Shown here: piece after piece, positions 1 through 13,770 of the stretch | How the letters are laid out: each line of letters starts with the position of its first letter | Numbering within the stretch: position 1 is the stretch's first letter | Origin: Dirofilaria immitis | Taxonomy: Eukaryota; Nematoda; Chromadorea; Rhabditida; Onchocercidae | Assembly (NCBI GenBank): GCA_024305405.1 | Contig: JAKNDB010000068.1 | Span: 3,038,501 to 3,102,500 of the forward strand | Length of the DNA: 64,000 nt | Direction: 5' to 3' | The notes under the pieces: model-generated | What the model saw: the letters and a program-made list of their open reading frames with translations, nothing else | What the model was told of the DNA's origin: nothing | Database searches by the model: none | Translations under genes and position numbers: made by a program

Positions 1-2362
1 GTCGAAATTTGATTTACTACTGATTTCGAGAATTTATTTGATTAAATGGTTGATTGCAACGATGATTTCGATGGTTGAAACAAATTATTTTATAAATCGA
101 TTTGATCTAATCTAACCTGAAATCAAGTAAATGATATTGGAGTTGATAAAATCTGATCTGATAATTTGTAACAAAACTAAGCTGAACTAATTTAAGCTGA
201 ATTAATTCCACTACTATATTCAATCTTTTATTTACTACTAAAGAAAAAATTTCCTTATGCGTTAGTTTTTTTACTTTTCTTTAATTGGCTAATAATTGAA
301 ATTAAATTACATTTTCATCTAAGCTTCCCTCCTTATCTTTAGGTACAATAAGAAAAATCGCAAGAAAATCGCAAGAAAATCGCATTTGTTCTAAAAATTT
401 ATCATTCGCTAAGCATTCTTTCCAGAATATCTATGCATTTCGGCTTTACGATTTTTGTATATTTCTAATTTCGGATTTGTTTCATTCTTTCAAATTTCTT
501 GTGATATTATTTCATCATATCAACTATCGTTATCACTTCTGTTAAAATATTGTTTTAAAAAAGAAAGGAACAAAGTAGGCTTGAGAAAAAAGGAGAATAT
601 ATGTTAGATAAAAATTAATCTGAGTTTTTTGGTAAGGTTGTTTAAAGTATTGATAAAGATAAGAAAATAATGTTCAAATGATAAATATTTATTGCTATTT
701 TAGATGAAACATTACAATTTGAACTTTCTTATTTCGTCTCAAATTGATAATATTAATAAATTTATTCATCATTTTCTCGAAATATTTGACTTCTATTGAG
801 TATTCGTGAAGTTTGGAAATAGTTATATAGTATTAATTTGCATAATATAATATTGATACGAATGTGATTTAAACATTCCTTACATATCAGTTTTCGAAGA
901 AACCTATGTCTACTACTTTTGAAAAACATGTGAGATGTGATTTTGATTGATCATCTATTGCATTGCGATTTTTTTTTTTTGAAGTTGAGACAATTATTGA
1001 AAAAAAAAAAACGTTTTTAACCATTGCTCGGAAGTTTTAGTTTTAACCATTGCTCGGAAGTTTTATGATACTCAAAGAAGCACTCTCGACATCACCTATG
1101 ATAATGCATTATATTTATATGGATAATAAAAATATTTACTGCCTAATTAAAAATAGGAATTCTAAGTTGTTACATCACTAATTGATGAAATGCATAGTTT
1201 ACAATACAAAATTCTTTATTCATCACACCTTTTATTACAGCAGCAGTAAAAGAATTTCTCGAAGAAATAATTTGTGTGCTTTATAAAATCTAATCATCTG
1301 ATAATATTATAATCAATAAACATTATATGGTCAATTCAAAATGTTTTTTAATTTGACATATCAGGAAATTAAGTGAAACTTGATAAAATATGATCAGATT
1401 TTAGGAAATTTTAAAAATTAATTTTATAATCAGAATCTTTATCAAATAACAAAAACAAAACATCTCAAGTAGAATGAATTACCCTATCAATATTGTTATT
1501 TTTCAGCTTGCCGCATATTTCAAAATATGTTCGCTGAGTTGAATTTTAGAAGGTAATTTTAAAATAATTTATTATTCTAACGATACAGTACCTCCAATAA
1601 AATATACAATAGCAAATTTATTAAATGATAGAAAAAACAAATTTGAATTTATAATTAATGATTTATGATGATAAAGCTTAATGGATGAGTTGGCCATATT
1701 TTTATGTCGAATTTGAATTTCAATTATAATTTTTCAAGAATCACACATTCGACGATATCACAATATATTACTTTATTTTCTGAATACATGAATGATAATC
1801 TGATTTTGTTTATTCTTTTTTACTGATAAGTACCATTGATATAATTAATGAGAATAATTTTTACCTAACATATTTACCCTACTTGATAAGCTTTAGCAAA
1901 ATCAAAAATAACGATGAATACATCTGTTCGGAGAATAGTATTCGTTGAAAAAAAATCTCTCTAAAACAATACTATTATTTAATAAGAAAAATTCCATTAT
2001 AAGTTTACTATTTATTTATGTCTACAATCATTGGCTCTGTTAAGATGTTTACATTACTAGGCTCTTTTAATGAACTCATCTAAATTCACAAAATTTGTCC
2101 TATTTTACTGGAACTTTATCATTCAAAAGTTTGTTGTTTTTTAAATTCTGTTAGCTAATCTTACATTCACCTTCCTCAATGGCGAAAATTTTCAATAGTA
2201 CCACAATTCAGTTTGCAGTTTCAATTGGCGTTGGTTCTATCAAAAATTTAAATTCAATTGAGAATTTGATGAATACGATATGAATTTTTAATATCCATTT
2301 TAGAGTAAATTTTCAATACAATGATTGTAATAATTCATTACAAGTGAACATTAGAATGTTGA

Positions 2363-2745
2363 TCAGATGAATGACTTCTTAAATTAATAAATTAATTAAT
2401 AAGTATTTTCAAAATATCTAAATATCGGCGAACATTTCGCTTCTTATTCTTAATTCGCAGCTTCAGATGAATGACTTGTTAAATATTCAAATTAATTAGT
2501 AGTTTTTAAAGGGTCTAAATACCGGCGAACATTTCGCTTATTCTTAATTCGCAGCTTCAGATGAATGACTTGTTAAATATTCAAATTAATTAGTAGTTTT
2601 TAAAGGGTCTAAATATCGGCGAACATTTTGCTTATTCTTAATTCGCAGCTTCAGATGAATGACTTGTTAAATATTCAAATTAATTAGTAGTTTTTAAAGG
2701 GTCTAAATATCGGCGAACATTTTGCTTATTCTTAATTCGTAGCTT
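2363..2745. repeat. Tandem repeat, 94-bp unit, about four copies
   Basis: Three near-identical 94-bp units start at 2461, 2555 and 2649, each beginning CTTCAGATGAATGACTTG and ending TTCTTAATTCGCAG. They are preceded by a more diverged copy from about 2363. Units differ by a few substitutions such as CATTTCGC versus CATTTTGC. The diverged outer copy and homogeneous inner copies are what recent unequal exchange or slippage would leave. Confidence 0.9.
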
Positions 2746-3812
2746 ATCTATTATTTATTTTAATTTTTATATATTTAGTATTTAATTAAAGGAAATATAC
2801 TATTTTATTACATTTTCTTTTAAAAAAAAATTGAAATAGAATAGATATGAAGAGAATTAGATTGGGTTATTTTGCTTAAATAAGGATTAAATTGAAAGAT
2901 GAAAGATAATGATTATAATACAAGATAATAGTGATAATTTGTGAAGTATTGGCTGTTAGAAGTTGAAATATTTCATAATTGAAAAATATGCAATCTTTTA
3001 ATTGACCTTGCTATTGTAGCAAAAAGTAAGATAAAAGTGATGTACCTAAATTTTTCAATTCAAAAAATGAGCCTTGACGTATCATATATTTTCCGCCTTT
3101 CAACATTTTTCATCTATTACATGAGAGAAGTTAGGAAGTATGGCAATTTAATGTAATAGAAGTTGATAATTAATCAGTCATTATGATTATTTGTTCAGCC
3201 GTAATGACATGACGTAAGCAGCGTACATTGATTTCACTTTAAATCGTTCATTTATTGATAACCGTGTTGACAACTTATTTAACACATCACTTTTTTCAGC
3301 AATTTGTTTTAATAGATGAATGAAGTACACGTAAAAATATAATTCTTACGTAGACTATAAGTAAGAATAGATAACGTGTTTTAAATAATTAGCATATCAC
3401 GTGGAAAGAAAAAAGTATTACAAAGGGTGGAACTTCTAAAGTTGCCAATTAAGTTGTTTTTTTTAAAAAAGATTAATGAGATATTTTGCTATTTGTGTTA
3501 AATGTATGATATCATTGTTATCATTAATGCTTTCAATAGAAGCGAAAACCTGCGAATTGAAAACAGGTCTTCGAATCATCTCAAAATGTCTACTGCAACT
3601 GTTGTTTTGTAAATCCTAATTTGTTAGGGCGTTACCAAGCATATTATTAGTAAAAAAAAAAAGGAAAAAAGAAAACACACACAGCCCATCCTCTTCAATA
3701 TTTTATCAAACCTGCTTTCAATACAGGTGTTTCGCTATGATTTTCATATGCTTTTGACTTCTGTCCAATAACAATCTGACTTCTCTATGTTAGTTTCCAG
3801 AAATTCAAATTT

Positions 3813-4022
3813 ATTCTTATTAACATCATTATCATCCTCTTCAATTATTATGAATCATTATCACTTGAAAATTATTCCTAAAATTCTTGTTAACATCATT
3901 ATCATCCTCTTCAATTATTATGAATGATTATCACTTGAAAATTATTTTTAAAATTCTTGTTAACATCATTATCATTCTATTCAATTATTATTAACGATTA
4001 TCATTTAAAAATTATTTCTAAA
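3813..4022. repeat. Tandem repeat, 70-bp unit, three copies
   Basis: A unit containing TTAACATCATTATCATCCTC followed by TTCAATTATTATGAA repeats three times at a 70-bp step (TTCTTAT/TTCTTGT at about 3814, 3884 and 3954). The third copy is the most diverged. No coding potential is seen. Confidence 0.85.
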
Positions 4023-4825
4023 TGATTTCTTTGATTGTTATTCCTTCTTCTTCTTCTTCGTTTCATTTTTCATAACATTTTCAATCGATCTCGCTCTTAT
4101 ACAAACAATCCTTGCCTTTTTCGTAATATATAATTGATAAGTGACATTGAAATGTGACGTAATTGATGGGCAACATTTGATAATTATCTATAGCATAATA
4201 ATATCAATGTAAAAATAAATTGATATGATTTGAGGATGTAATATTGAATATCTCTTCATTCATATTGCATGATTACTTTGATGATATGAAGTTTTTAAAT
4301 ATATCAATTATTATTACATTCTTAAATCACATCAACTAATAATAATTTAATAATGATATATAAGCTTTGTATCCTGTACCATATGAAATTTCTAGAATTA
4401 AGAAATGAAATGTCAATCTTATTAGGAGTTTTATTAGGAAATAAGAAAAAAGATTCAATAATTTCAACTTACTTAAATCATTCAGAGAAAATTAAATCAA
4501 TTTTAACATATTACTCAAAATGTATTTTATAAACATTTAAAATTTGACGGAATTTAGGTTGAGAGAAAGAAAGCTTTACAATTATATGGCTCGTTTTTCT
4601 TTTCTAATAGTTTATAAAGCGATTTTAATTTCCTATTAAAATACATTCATATCAGTTAAAAACAATGATAAGTTTTGAAATGTTTTAAACATCTTTCCAA
4701 TTTCTATAAAATTTATTTCTCCCAAAAAAAAAACGATAACTAATAATAGAATTATCAATTATCAGGATAGAATAGTTATTATGATATAAATTAATCATTA
4801 AGTTTATTAATTAATATTTTTAGAG

Positions 4826-7800
4826 ATGGCATTGAAACAATTATTTGTTATACTCTTCCTCAGTTGTCTTATAACAATGATTATACTCTCATTTACTCAT
4901 ATTTTTACCTTTTCTACTACAATAAATCTATGGAAAAATGAACAATTTATCCATAAACCTTCAGCGATTACATCATTTATTACAACTACACTTAATAATA
5001 CAATTGCGGAAAAATTATCTTTCAACTATGATGATAAGGTATGTTTATATATATATATATATGTATGTATGACTTCTCAATATTGATATCATCTTTTTTT
5101 TTTTACTTTTACTTTTTAAAGTTCAATTCTTATCATTTAACTATTCTACTAGATTTCTATTTCTAAAACAATCAAAATTGATATGAAGAGTTTTTAAATA
5201 TAATCTTCTTGATTTATAAAAGCAATCATATTCGAGAAATGTTTAAAATAACTTTGAAATAAGAAAATAGAATTTCGTTCAGAGAAGAAAAAAAAGTGAA
5301 AATTCGAATTTCTCTACTAATTTAAATTTTAAAATCAATTACCAATAACTTATCGTTTCGATGAGAATAACTATGCAGTGATAATTGCAAGGAGATAAAT
5401 AATCATAACTTTCAGATTAGACATTTTGATAATTCTAAATGATATGAATAATTTTGCATATAAATTCGATTGCTAATTATGATCAAAAATTGATTGCTAA
5501 TTATGATCAAAATTGATTGCTAATTATGATCAAAAATTGATTGCTAATTATGATCAAAAATTGATTGCTAATTATGATCAAAAATTGATTGCTAATTATT
5601 ATCGAAATTACTGCAATCTTGGAAATTCTGAAGATATTGCTAATTTAAAATATTTTCATTTACAGACATATGTGATGGCCGCCTATGTAACCTCTTCTTC
5701 AGTGATAAGATTAACGACAATTCGCAAGTGTAAAACGATTGTTAGGCTACGTTTTCATCTGAAGATGAATCAGTCCAAATTTCTAACTGTCCCATTAATT
5801 CATAAGCCTATCCTTAAATGTCCATGGTTCTATGCTACGAAGTTAGTTATTCAAAATCAACTATTATATTTCATCACTTTTTTTTCCAAATAATTTAATT
5901 TTTATTCAGATGTGATTTTGTTGGCTATTTTGCGATAACAGTACGTCGAAAAGATTTGGATCAATTATTGATGACAAGCCATAAAAAGTTACCCAAGGCT
6001 TATATATCACGAATGGATAAGCCTTCATTACCAATACCAGTTGTGTTACGGGAAGCACGAGTAATGCCGAAACAACCGCGTAAACATTACCTTGCTGTAT
6101 GCTTACAGCCAATTTTCTTATTAGCCGACTGGACTCTATTAGTACAATTTTTCGAGGTAGGCTAAGGTGCATTATTCTTTGCTTATTGTACTAATTAATT
6201 AATTAATCAATTAATGTTCTAATTAATGATCAATGTTGTTATTGTATATTGACAAATTATTTTTTAATTAATATTTTCCATTCAATGCATCAATCATTTA
6301 ATATTCAAATAAAATTACATATCAAATATATGCATATATTAATTCAACAATCTTTTTCATATATTTTATTTGAAGATTTGGATTGCTCAAGGTGTTACAA
6401 AATTTTCTGTTTATGTACAATCAATGACACCTGAAGTTAATGCATTATTACATGTTTATGAGCATTCAAAAAATGTAGAAATTGAACGAATTAATTGGGC
6501 TCCATTGCCAACTGATGATGATGATATTACTGCAAATGAAAATGATCCAAATTTACGAATTTACAGAACTGAGGTATGAATTTCTCTCCTGAATCTCTCC
6601 TGAATTTTTTAAAGATTATAATTAACAAAACATTTACTCAGATATTTTTATTACTAATAGATATAAATATATTTTTAATAATGAATTGAATTATCAATTG
6701 ATTTTTGAATTTTTTCAACATTATTTCAGAAGTCTTGAATTGTTTTGAAATTTTGAATAAAATGCTCATTGTTATAAATTAATTTCTTTTTAAACAATTT
6801 AATCTAAATAGGAAATTGTAGTAAATTAGGTTTGTATATTTGATAGAAATAGCAACAGATCTATTTTTTCATCTAACAAAACAGAAGGAAAAATAAATCC
6901 ATTGATAGCTCAATTTTTGCTATATCGTAAATTAAAGTCGCATTTACGATATAGTCGTATTTGTTATTTCCTTTCTAAATATGCAAAATACTATTTAGTC
7001 GCTAAATGTAAATCTTTCTGAAAAGGAAAAGGATCAATTCTCGCCATACTAAGCAATAAACAAATATAAGGTAAGATCTTGTTGCTTTTATGGATTAGCA
7101 TCAAGTATAAGGCATTACGGTATTAACAAAGGAAAATGCTTCTATTATAAATAATTCATAAATATTATGTCATCTAAATAAACTAATAAAATCAAGCTTT
7201 AAAGGTAACAACTTCTATCAATGATTGCATTCTACGAAATCGTGGTCATGCAAAATACGTGATTTCTTCTGATCTCGACGAAATTCTGGTGACCTACAAA
7301 GAAACATCGTTGCTTAGATTATTGCATAATTTGCAAAAGAAATTTGAAAAATCAGCGGCATTTATCATTCGCAGCAGTTTTGCACTTTTTGAAGTTAGTA
7401 TTATTTCGTTTTTCTTGATATTAATAATTTTTTTATTGAAATAAAATATAGTGGTCATTCTCGAGAGTAATGCAAAACTTATTGGCTTTTAGCCATTACT
7501 AGTAAAATAGAATGATGCATTTAATTTGAAAGCATAAGAATGTAATGAAGTGAATCTTATCTAATATGCCAATATTTAATGATAAGAGTATAAACGTTAA
7601 TTTTTATAGAAGGAAATGAAGAATGAGATGAAATCAAAATCATAAGTAAAATGAAGTTGTATCAAGTAGACAAAATATAACAAAAGGTAAAAGAACGAAG
7701 TATCTGAAAATTGATTGTTGCCAGATTCAAGCCTGATGGAAGATTAATAACTTTCATCAACTTTTAGAATCACTGGGCTAATATTACCAAGCCAACCGAT

Positions 7801-9727
7801 ATTGATTTCAGTAGTTTTGCGAACATTTCGCTAGAAAATTATGTTTGGCCAGCTGGTTTTCGAAGCAAAGTAAGTTTTCATTAAAGAATTTAATATTTCC
7901 TAAAATAATATTATATTTGTTATACTTGGCTTAGTTGAATAGACGTAAGTTATGATGGACAGACGTAAATTATAACGTGCTAATGATTAAGAATGCTTAC
8001 CGTTCGAAAACCAAGCATTTTCTCGGATGCACTGCATTAGTTGCGATTTTTACTTTTCTCAACTTTCTACCAATTTAATCAGTGAATTCTTTAACCTCTA
8101 GCGTTAGTGCATCATTTCAGGTTATCATGATTCCAGAGTATGTATATAGTGCACATGTACATCAAGTATTACAACCAGAACCCGGAAAAATTATAACAAT
8201 TGTGCCACCTGAAACTGCTCTCGTTTTTCATTTAAGGCTTGTTGAGATTTTCGAGATTTTTATTCCATGAAGATATTAATTTACAATGAGCTTAGATGGA
8301 ATAATCTCTTCGTCTTCTAGCAAAACACGATGCTTCTACAGACACTTACTGATTCAAGCTTTTCATCACAATTTTTTAGACGAGTCATGAGGGATAAACT
8401 ATGGTCATCAAATACAACAGTAAAAACAAACGCGCTCGCTCGATTTATCGATCCATGCAATAAATCGTGGAAAAATCGGCTAAAAATGATCGATCAAATA
8501 CCTGAAGCCAAAATATTACATGGAAATGAATGGCCCCAAAGAGGAAGCCAGGTTTCCTTCATTTCTTTATATTTATCAAATATTCATGAGATTGAAATGA
8601 TGCAAGAAATGTCAATGTCTATCAAAATGAACATTCTGAAAAATTTACAAGATGACATTGTTTGAGTAAACGATGGTCCAATATTCCACGGCCGTTTTCA
8701 TACTTTCATATCTCAAAGCGATAGAGATTTCTTCGATAATATTTTATCAATTTAAGAAGCTGAAACGAAAATTTGATATTAATTTCATCATGTATTGCCT
8801 ATCAAGTTGAATTGTAGCCTTATAGGCTCTGTCTTCGTACGGGATCACTTCAAGTTTCCAGAATTTCATTTTAGCAATCTAGAATTGTTTTGAAATAAAA
8901 AACTTAAAAAGCCTTCTAAGTCTCAAGAAAGACTTCTAGAATCATTAAATCGCCTTCTACTGCTACCCCATATATGCGCTGCGATGAAATTTGAAAGCAT
9001 AAGCTGAGACATGTCCACCATGCTTTTCAGGCCTAAATTGTTGCAAATAACAATGATATCATGCTGGATTTAATAAAAGATCATGGATCGCCAGAACCGG
9101 AATGGGGAGAGAGTACGCATCTTATGGAAAAACTTTTCTGGTCAATAATGTTAAAAAATAAGCAATGAGTTATAAATGCTCTTCAAAAGTGGGGAAAAAT
9201 TAAAAAGTACGTCATACTCTGCGTGTCGTGTGTCCATATTACACGTTTGTGTGTGACACGTTTGTTTGACCTGCGTCATTTTTCACCCAATAAAGAAATA
9301 TTTATTTCCAAAAATGAATCTTTTGTTTTCAAAAGAATCTTATATTAATTACGCTAAATTGAGATAAATCTAATTGGGAAAAAAAAAAAGAACTTTAGAT
9401 TTATATCGCTAAAAATGATGATATATCTGCTGTTACGAATATTACTATCATTATAATGCTTGCTTATGACAAAAAAAAAAAAATTAGTGGATAAATTTTT
9501 TGGTCAATAATTTTTTTGTTCAAATTAAGCTAATCAATAAAATATTATAGATTAATCTTAACATTAATCTTTAATTTTAGGTAATGAATGAATTAGAAGC
9601 ATGTCGCGAACAACTTTATTCTATACGAAATGATACCTGTCATTCACCGTATCGTTGTATGTCAAAAATAACTTCTGTTACAACAAACGAATGGATTATT
9701 GCACAACAAACTTGGACTGTTTTATAG
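4826..9727 (+). CDS. Glycosyltransferase family 92 (DUF23) protein
   Basis: Probable Golgi type II membrane glycosyltransferase of the GT92 family, whose characterised C. elegans member GALT-1 adds galactose to N-glycan core fucose; the exact substrate here is unknown. Nine exons read in frame: 4826-5038, 5666-5841, 5910-6156, 6376-6573, 7205-7393, 7768-7869, 8121-8236, 8380-8551 and 9581-9727, giving 520 codons including the stop (519 aa). Residues 6-28 form a hydrophobic signal anchor right after the start Met. The family block WIAQGVTKFSVYVQ follows, then the metal-binding DLDE motif at about residues 301-304, and a Cys-containing C terminus (CHSPYRC). Intron 7 (8237-8379) must start with GC rather than GT to keep the frame; all other introns are GT-AG. 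Intron 1 holds a 24-bp tandem repeat. A poly(A) signal AATAAA lies at 9735-9740. Confidence 0.88.
5466..5600. repeat. Tandem 24-bp repeat inside GT92 intron 1
   Basis: The unit GATTGCTAATTATGATCAAA plus AATT repeats about five and a half times. One copy is 23 bp because its A run is one shorter. It lies within intron 1 and keeps an open reading frame only by chance of its period. Confidence 0.9.
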
Positions 9728-12700
9728 CAGCATGAATAAATGGAATAATATTAGATCATTTAATAATGATGGCGATATGTGTCGCAAATATATTTTATCG
9801 ATTCAAGATAACAACACTTTTACTATCCTTATACCTCCAATACACTGTCCGAAGTATTTTCTTCTTGACAGTATTTTGTTGCATTCGATTCATAAAAATG
9901 TAATAGTATAATATAATCATTTCCTTATGAGCTTTGCTTGTTTCTTGATATTTGGCCATCAATTGTTATCTCTCAGATTTCAAAATTTTTGGCCATTATT
10001 GTTATTAGGATTTCAAAATTATGTAAATTTAGAGCACGACGATGGCCAATTTATGGCCAGACTTTTCATACTTCATACATGCCAACTTGGACATGCAATT
10101 TATTCACTGATAACTATGCAATCAATTTCCTTTTGTATTCACTTTCCCATATTACAGAATCTTCCATGGAATCTACCATCTGGAAATCAGAAGTTAATAG
10201 TCTTTTTTAAATCTTTTTTATTATTGTACATATGTATCATTTTAATCTCTTAACAATCATTCATTCTTCGCTTATCTTGCTATCCTCTCACATTTGATGC
10301 ACATATCGCCCTCTTATCACCGCTCATTCATGTAAATAAATGATAAAGATGGATTTGTTGTTGTTTTACAGCAGTAACCAGTAACCTTTTCTAATCTATC
10401 TGTACAATTAATACAATGTTATCATTATCATTATCACTTAAAAATGACATTTATATCATAAGCTGCTAGTTGTCAAATTTCTTGAATTGAAGAATAATTA
10501 TCCTAATCACCTGAAAAATATTCAAATTTTAAGTATACTATTGATAGCATCATCTATCAAATGTTGATCAAGACATTTGCCAAGATATGAATGATTTCTT
10601 TTAATTACAATAAAATAGCACTATGCAAATATCATAACATAATTCTAGCATAATTTTAGAAAGATTATTGTTAAGATCTAATAAGCAAGAAAGTAGTTAC
10701 ATTCAAGAAATATCTGGATTGATTATTCTAATTGTGTTTATAGTTCAAGGAAGTAAAATGATCTAATCAATAATATTCTAGATTGATGTAAAATAAATGA
10801 TATGATGAATTGTTCTTAGTTAGATACATATCGTATCATTCTATATCAATACTAATACATATCTGAAAATAAAATTTTCATTCGTCTAAAGTATTATAAG
10901 ACAATGTTATCATTGTTACTGATAACAAATATCACAAATAGATAAATTTGTTTTAATACTGATGTAATAAAAAATGCCTTATAAGTAATATTTTTTAAAG
11001 TATTATATCAAATGAAACTCGAATGTATTAAGGAAAGTTATTTTCATCGTCATATATTATTCATATTTGTGATAAGCTGATAAATACATTCACAGATTTT
11101 TTTTTAGGATAAGAAGAAGAAAAATAAAAGAGCAGTTTTTTTTATAAATCAAAAGAAAATAATGATAGGGAAAGATATAAGTAAACAAAAATTTTACATA
11201 TCTTCTTATCCTAAAGTTGTTTTTTGATAAAATGTATGAAGAATGATAAGAAAGGGAAAACTTAACAGTCTTCTTTTTTCCCGTATTTTTATTAATTACA
11301 GAAAGGTTCATCTCTTTCAGATATATATTACTGTTAAGAATAAACATATCATATGTTAAACATTATTAATAACAGCACTAATGATCAGAGAGCCAAGTTA
11401 GTTAGATAGTTTTATCAAAAGAAAACTTAGCACCTTATCTTAAAATCTTAAGATTTTGATATTTATAAATGCATGAAATTGTTTGTAATATGTCTTAACT
11501 GTTAATTTTTAGCATGATATCAAATTATATTGATAAAATAATACTTCTCCTTCGAGAAATCCGAGAATGGGAGGAATTTTCGATACATTTCCCAGAGAAA
11601 GTCTCATTCTCAATTTAACTTTTATCACATTTCTGCAACTCATTGAAATATAATATTCTCGAGAAAGAATGATATTTATTCGAAAAATGCATGACGAATC
11701 TCGTCATCATGTGAATCGCTATTTCTCGCTCTTAACATCACTCATATCAAAACAATTTTGGATTGTTATTATTTCCGTAATTTTAACAAAATGCATCCGA
11801 TGATATATAGTTGCATGCTGCAAGGATGCGTTAATTTTAATCATCAAATTATCATTATCATACTGACGATAATTGCTGTTAAATCTGCTCCTTTTAATAA
11901 TCAATGTGATTGCACAATTTATGATATGTTTCTAACTTACATAGTTCATTAAAAATTCCACTGATAAAGTTTAATTTGAAAAAGTTCTTTTGTAGTAAAC
12001 TTCCAAATTATTTTTGATTTCAAGTTAAATTTTCATAAAGTATAAATCAATTTTATCCATTCTTCTACATTTTTATTATGTTCAAGATGATAATCTCAAA
12101 CTTTGTGCGGCATTCAATTATATTTTTTTGAAGCAAACTTTCTTAAACTTGAATTTCAATAAAAATGAATTGACTAATTTTTTGGGGATTGATTCATCAG
12201 TCATAATTAAAAATGAGATGTAGGATGATGATTTATAGCTTACAGTAATCTTGTATAAACCTTCAAAAGTTATAAAAAAGCAATAGGAGTAAAAAAATGT
12301 TGTTAATTCAATTTAGCATAATATAATCAAATAAAATAATATTGTATGATCTGAACACCAATACAACACTATCCTATATCAATCTTATCAATTAATTATT
12401 ATGATAGTAATTAATTTGATACAATATGATGAGTTAATCAGTATTCTGATAATAATGGTAGTATTAATAGGCTGTAAATTAGTAAAAATTTTGAATTCAT
12501 TTTATCAGGTTTGTTGTTCTGAACAAAACACTGGAAAAAATAAAAAAATTTAAAATTTGAAAATCAGGCTAAAATTTGTTTAAAGCAAATTTATCGGAAT
12601 AATGAATGTTATTAATTGTAACAAAATTTGCATAATTTGACATTATCTAACAATTGACTTTCAGGAACTGATAATATGATAATATTCTATTCTTCAACAA

Positions 12701-13770
12701 ACAGAATGAATGTAAACTGACAGGTCTTCGAACCGAATCAGAGATGAATAAATTTCCGGATAATGATGATGATGATGATGATGATATGAATGGACGAGAA
12801 TTACAACAATATAAAAGATAATTGTAGAAAGGTTATCTCAGCAAAGAGTTATCTATCCATCACATTGATAATACTGCAGAACTTCAAGATAACAAAAAAA
12901 TTTATCCAATTTGTCAAATATTCTTACTTTTGCTAGTGTCAAATTGACCAAAACTTTGAGGAGATACTGTAAATTTTTTTTCTTTTTTTAGTTGAAAGAT
13001 GAAAAATGAAAGATCAAAAAGAAAATCATCTTCTATAAATTATATGAAATTAAAATAGAGTGAGAAGGAAACAATGCTATAATAATCATTGACGAATTAA
13101 AGAGAAGTAGTATCATCAATTCAATTAGATGTGACAAGTATACATATTTCATTGTATATATCATATCAGTATGATATGTCTGAAAGAATGCCTACTTGTA
13201 CTGATATTATTAAATTTCTTATTTTTATTGTCATCTAGAAAATTGTGCTCCGAATTGATAGTGTCAATTCACTTCGAGATTAATTGGACTTAACTTAAGG
13301 CTAAAGAATTAAAAAATCTATTCGAAATATTATCACTTTTTGTTTTTTTATCTCTTTCAGTTGGCAGATGTATCAAAATGAAAAATTGAAATTTGATAAT
13401 TCAGTTTGAATCAGTCTACTGATTTTGATTTCGATTCATTTCACTGAAAAATCAAATTTGCATACATTATTAAAATTTGCATATTTGTAAAAATTATTTA
13501 CTAAAAATAGCGGTCATTCAGAGAAAGAGTCTCTTTTTTCTTACGCAATATTCATTTTGAAGGTGATTTATTTGGAAGGAATTAAATCAAAAGGATATAT
13601 ATTATTGATCTGTTGAAATGTTACAATTATCAAAATGGTTATGAATTAGTTGATATAGATGATGAAAATGATATTATTTTTTTTTTTTGCTATCCTCAAT
13701 ATTTCCATCGTTTTATTTTAGTTTTAATAAAAATACAATTTTAGGGTTTAAATAAATTTAATAGAAAAGA
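9728..13770. other. Intergenic region, GT92 3' flank to next gene
   Basis: After the GT92 stop and its AATAAA no conserved gene was recognised. Overlapping open frames at 9927-10253 contradict one another and look like A+T-rich chance ORFs. A (GAT)n run lies at 12763-12786 inside an isolated 40-codon acidic open stretch that ends in TAA; I could not connect it to neighbours by splice phase. Confidence 0.5.
12763..12786. repeat. (GAT)8 trinucleotide microsatellite
   Basis: Eight perfect GAT units. They would encode an Asp run in one forward frame, but the surrounding coding potential is weak. Confidence 0.9.

Larger units (their letters stand above)
1..4825. other. Intergenic A+T-rich DNA with tandem repeats
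   Basis: No gene could be supported in this stretch. It contains a 26-bp direct duplication at 1014-1064 (shared core ACCATTGCTCGGAAG), a 94-bp tandem array at about 2363-2745 and a 70-bp tandem array at about 3813-4022, listed separately. A single stretch at 1507-1560 has a good acceptor (TTTTTCAG) and donor (AAG/GTAATT) around 18 open codons, but no partner exons were found. Confidence 0.6.

Noticed and set aside
1507..1560. Single exon-like stretch with good acceptor and donor
   Set aside because: Only 18 codons and no neighbouring exons in phase; such matches are expected by chance.
5513..5893. 126-codon ORF at the GT92 intron 1/exon 2 boundary
   Set aside because: Its left part is translation of the 24-bp intronic repeat; only the part from 5666 is a real exon.
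9038..9166. Open stretch reading IVANNNDIMLDLIKDHG in the last GT92 intron
   Set aside because: The 519-aa GT92 model closes in frame without it, and it has no clear donor; kept only as a curiosity.
9927..10253. 108-codon hydrophobic ORF after GT92
   Set aside because: It lies in the 3' flank, overlaps another ORF in a second frame, and both derive from T-rich imperfectly repeated sequence.
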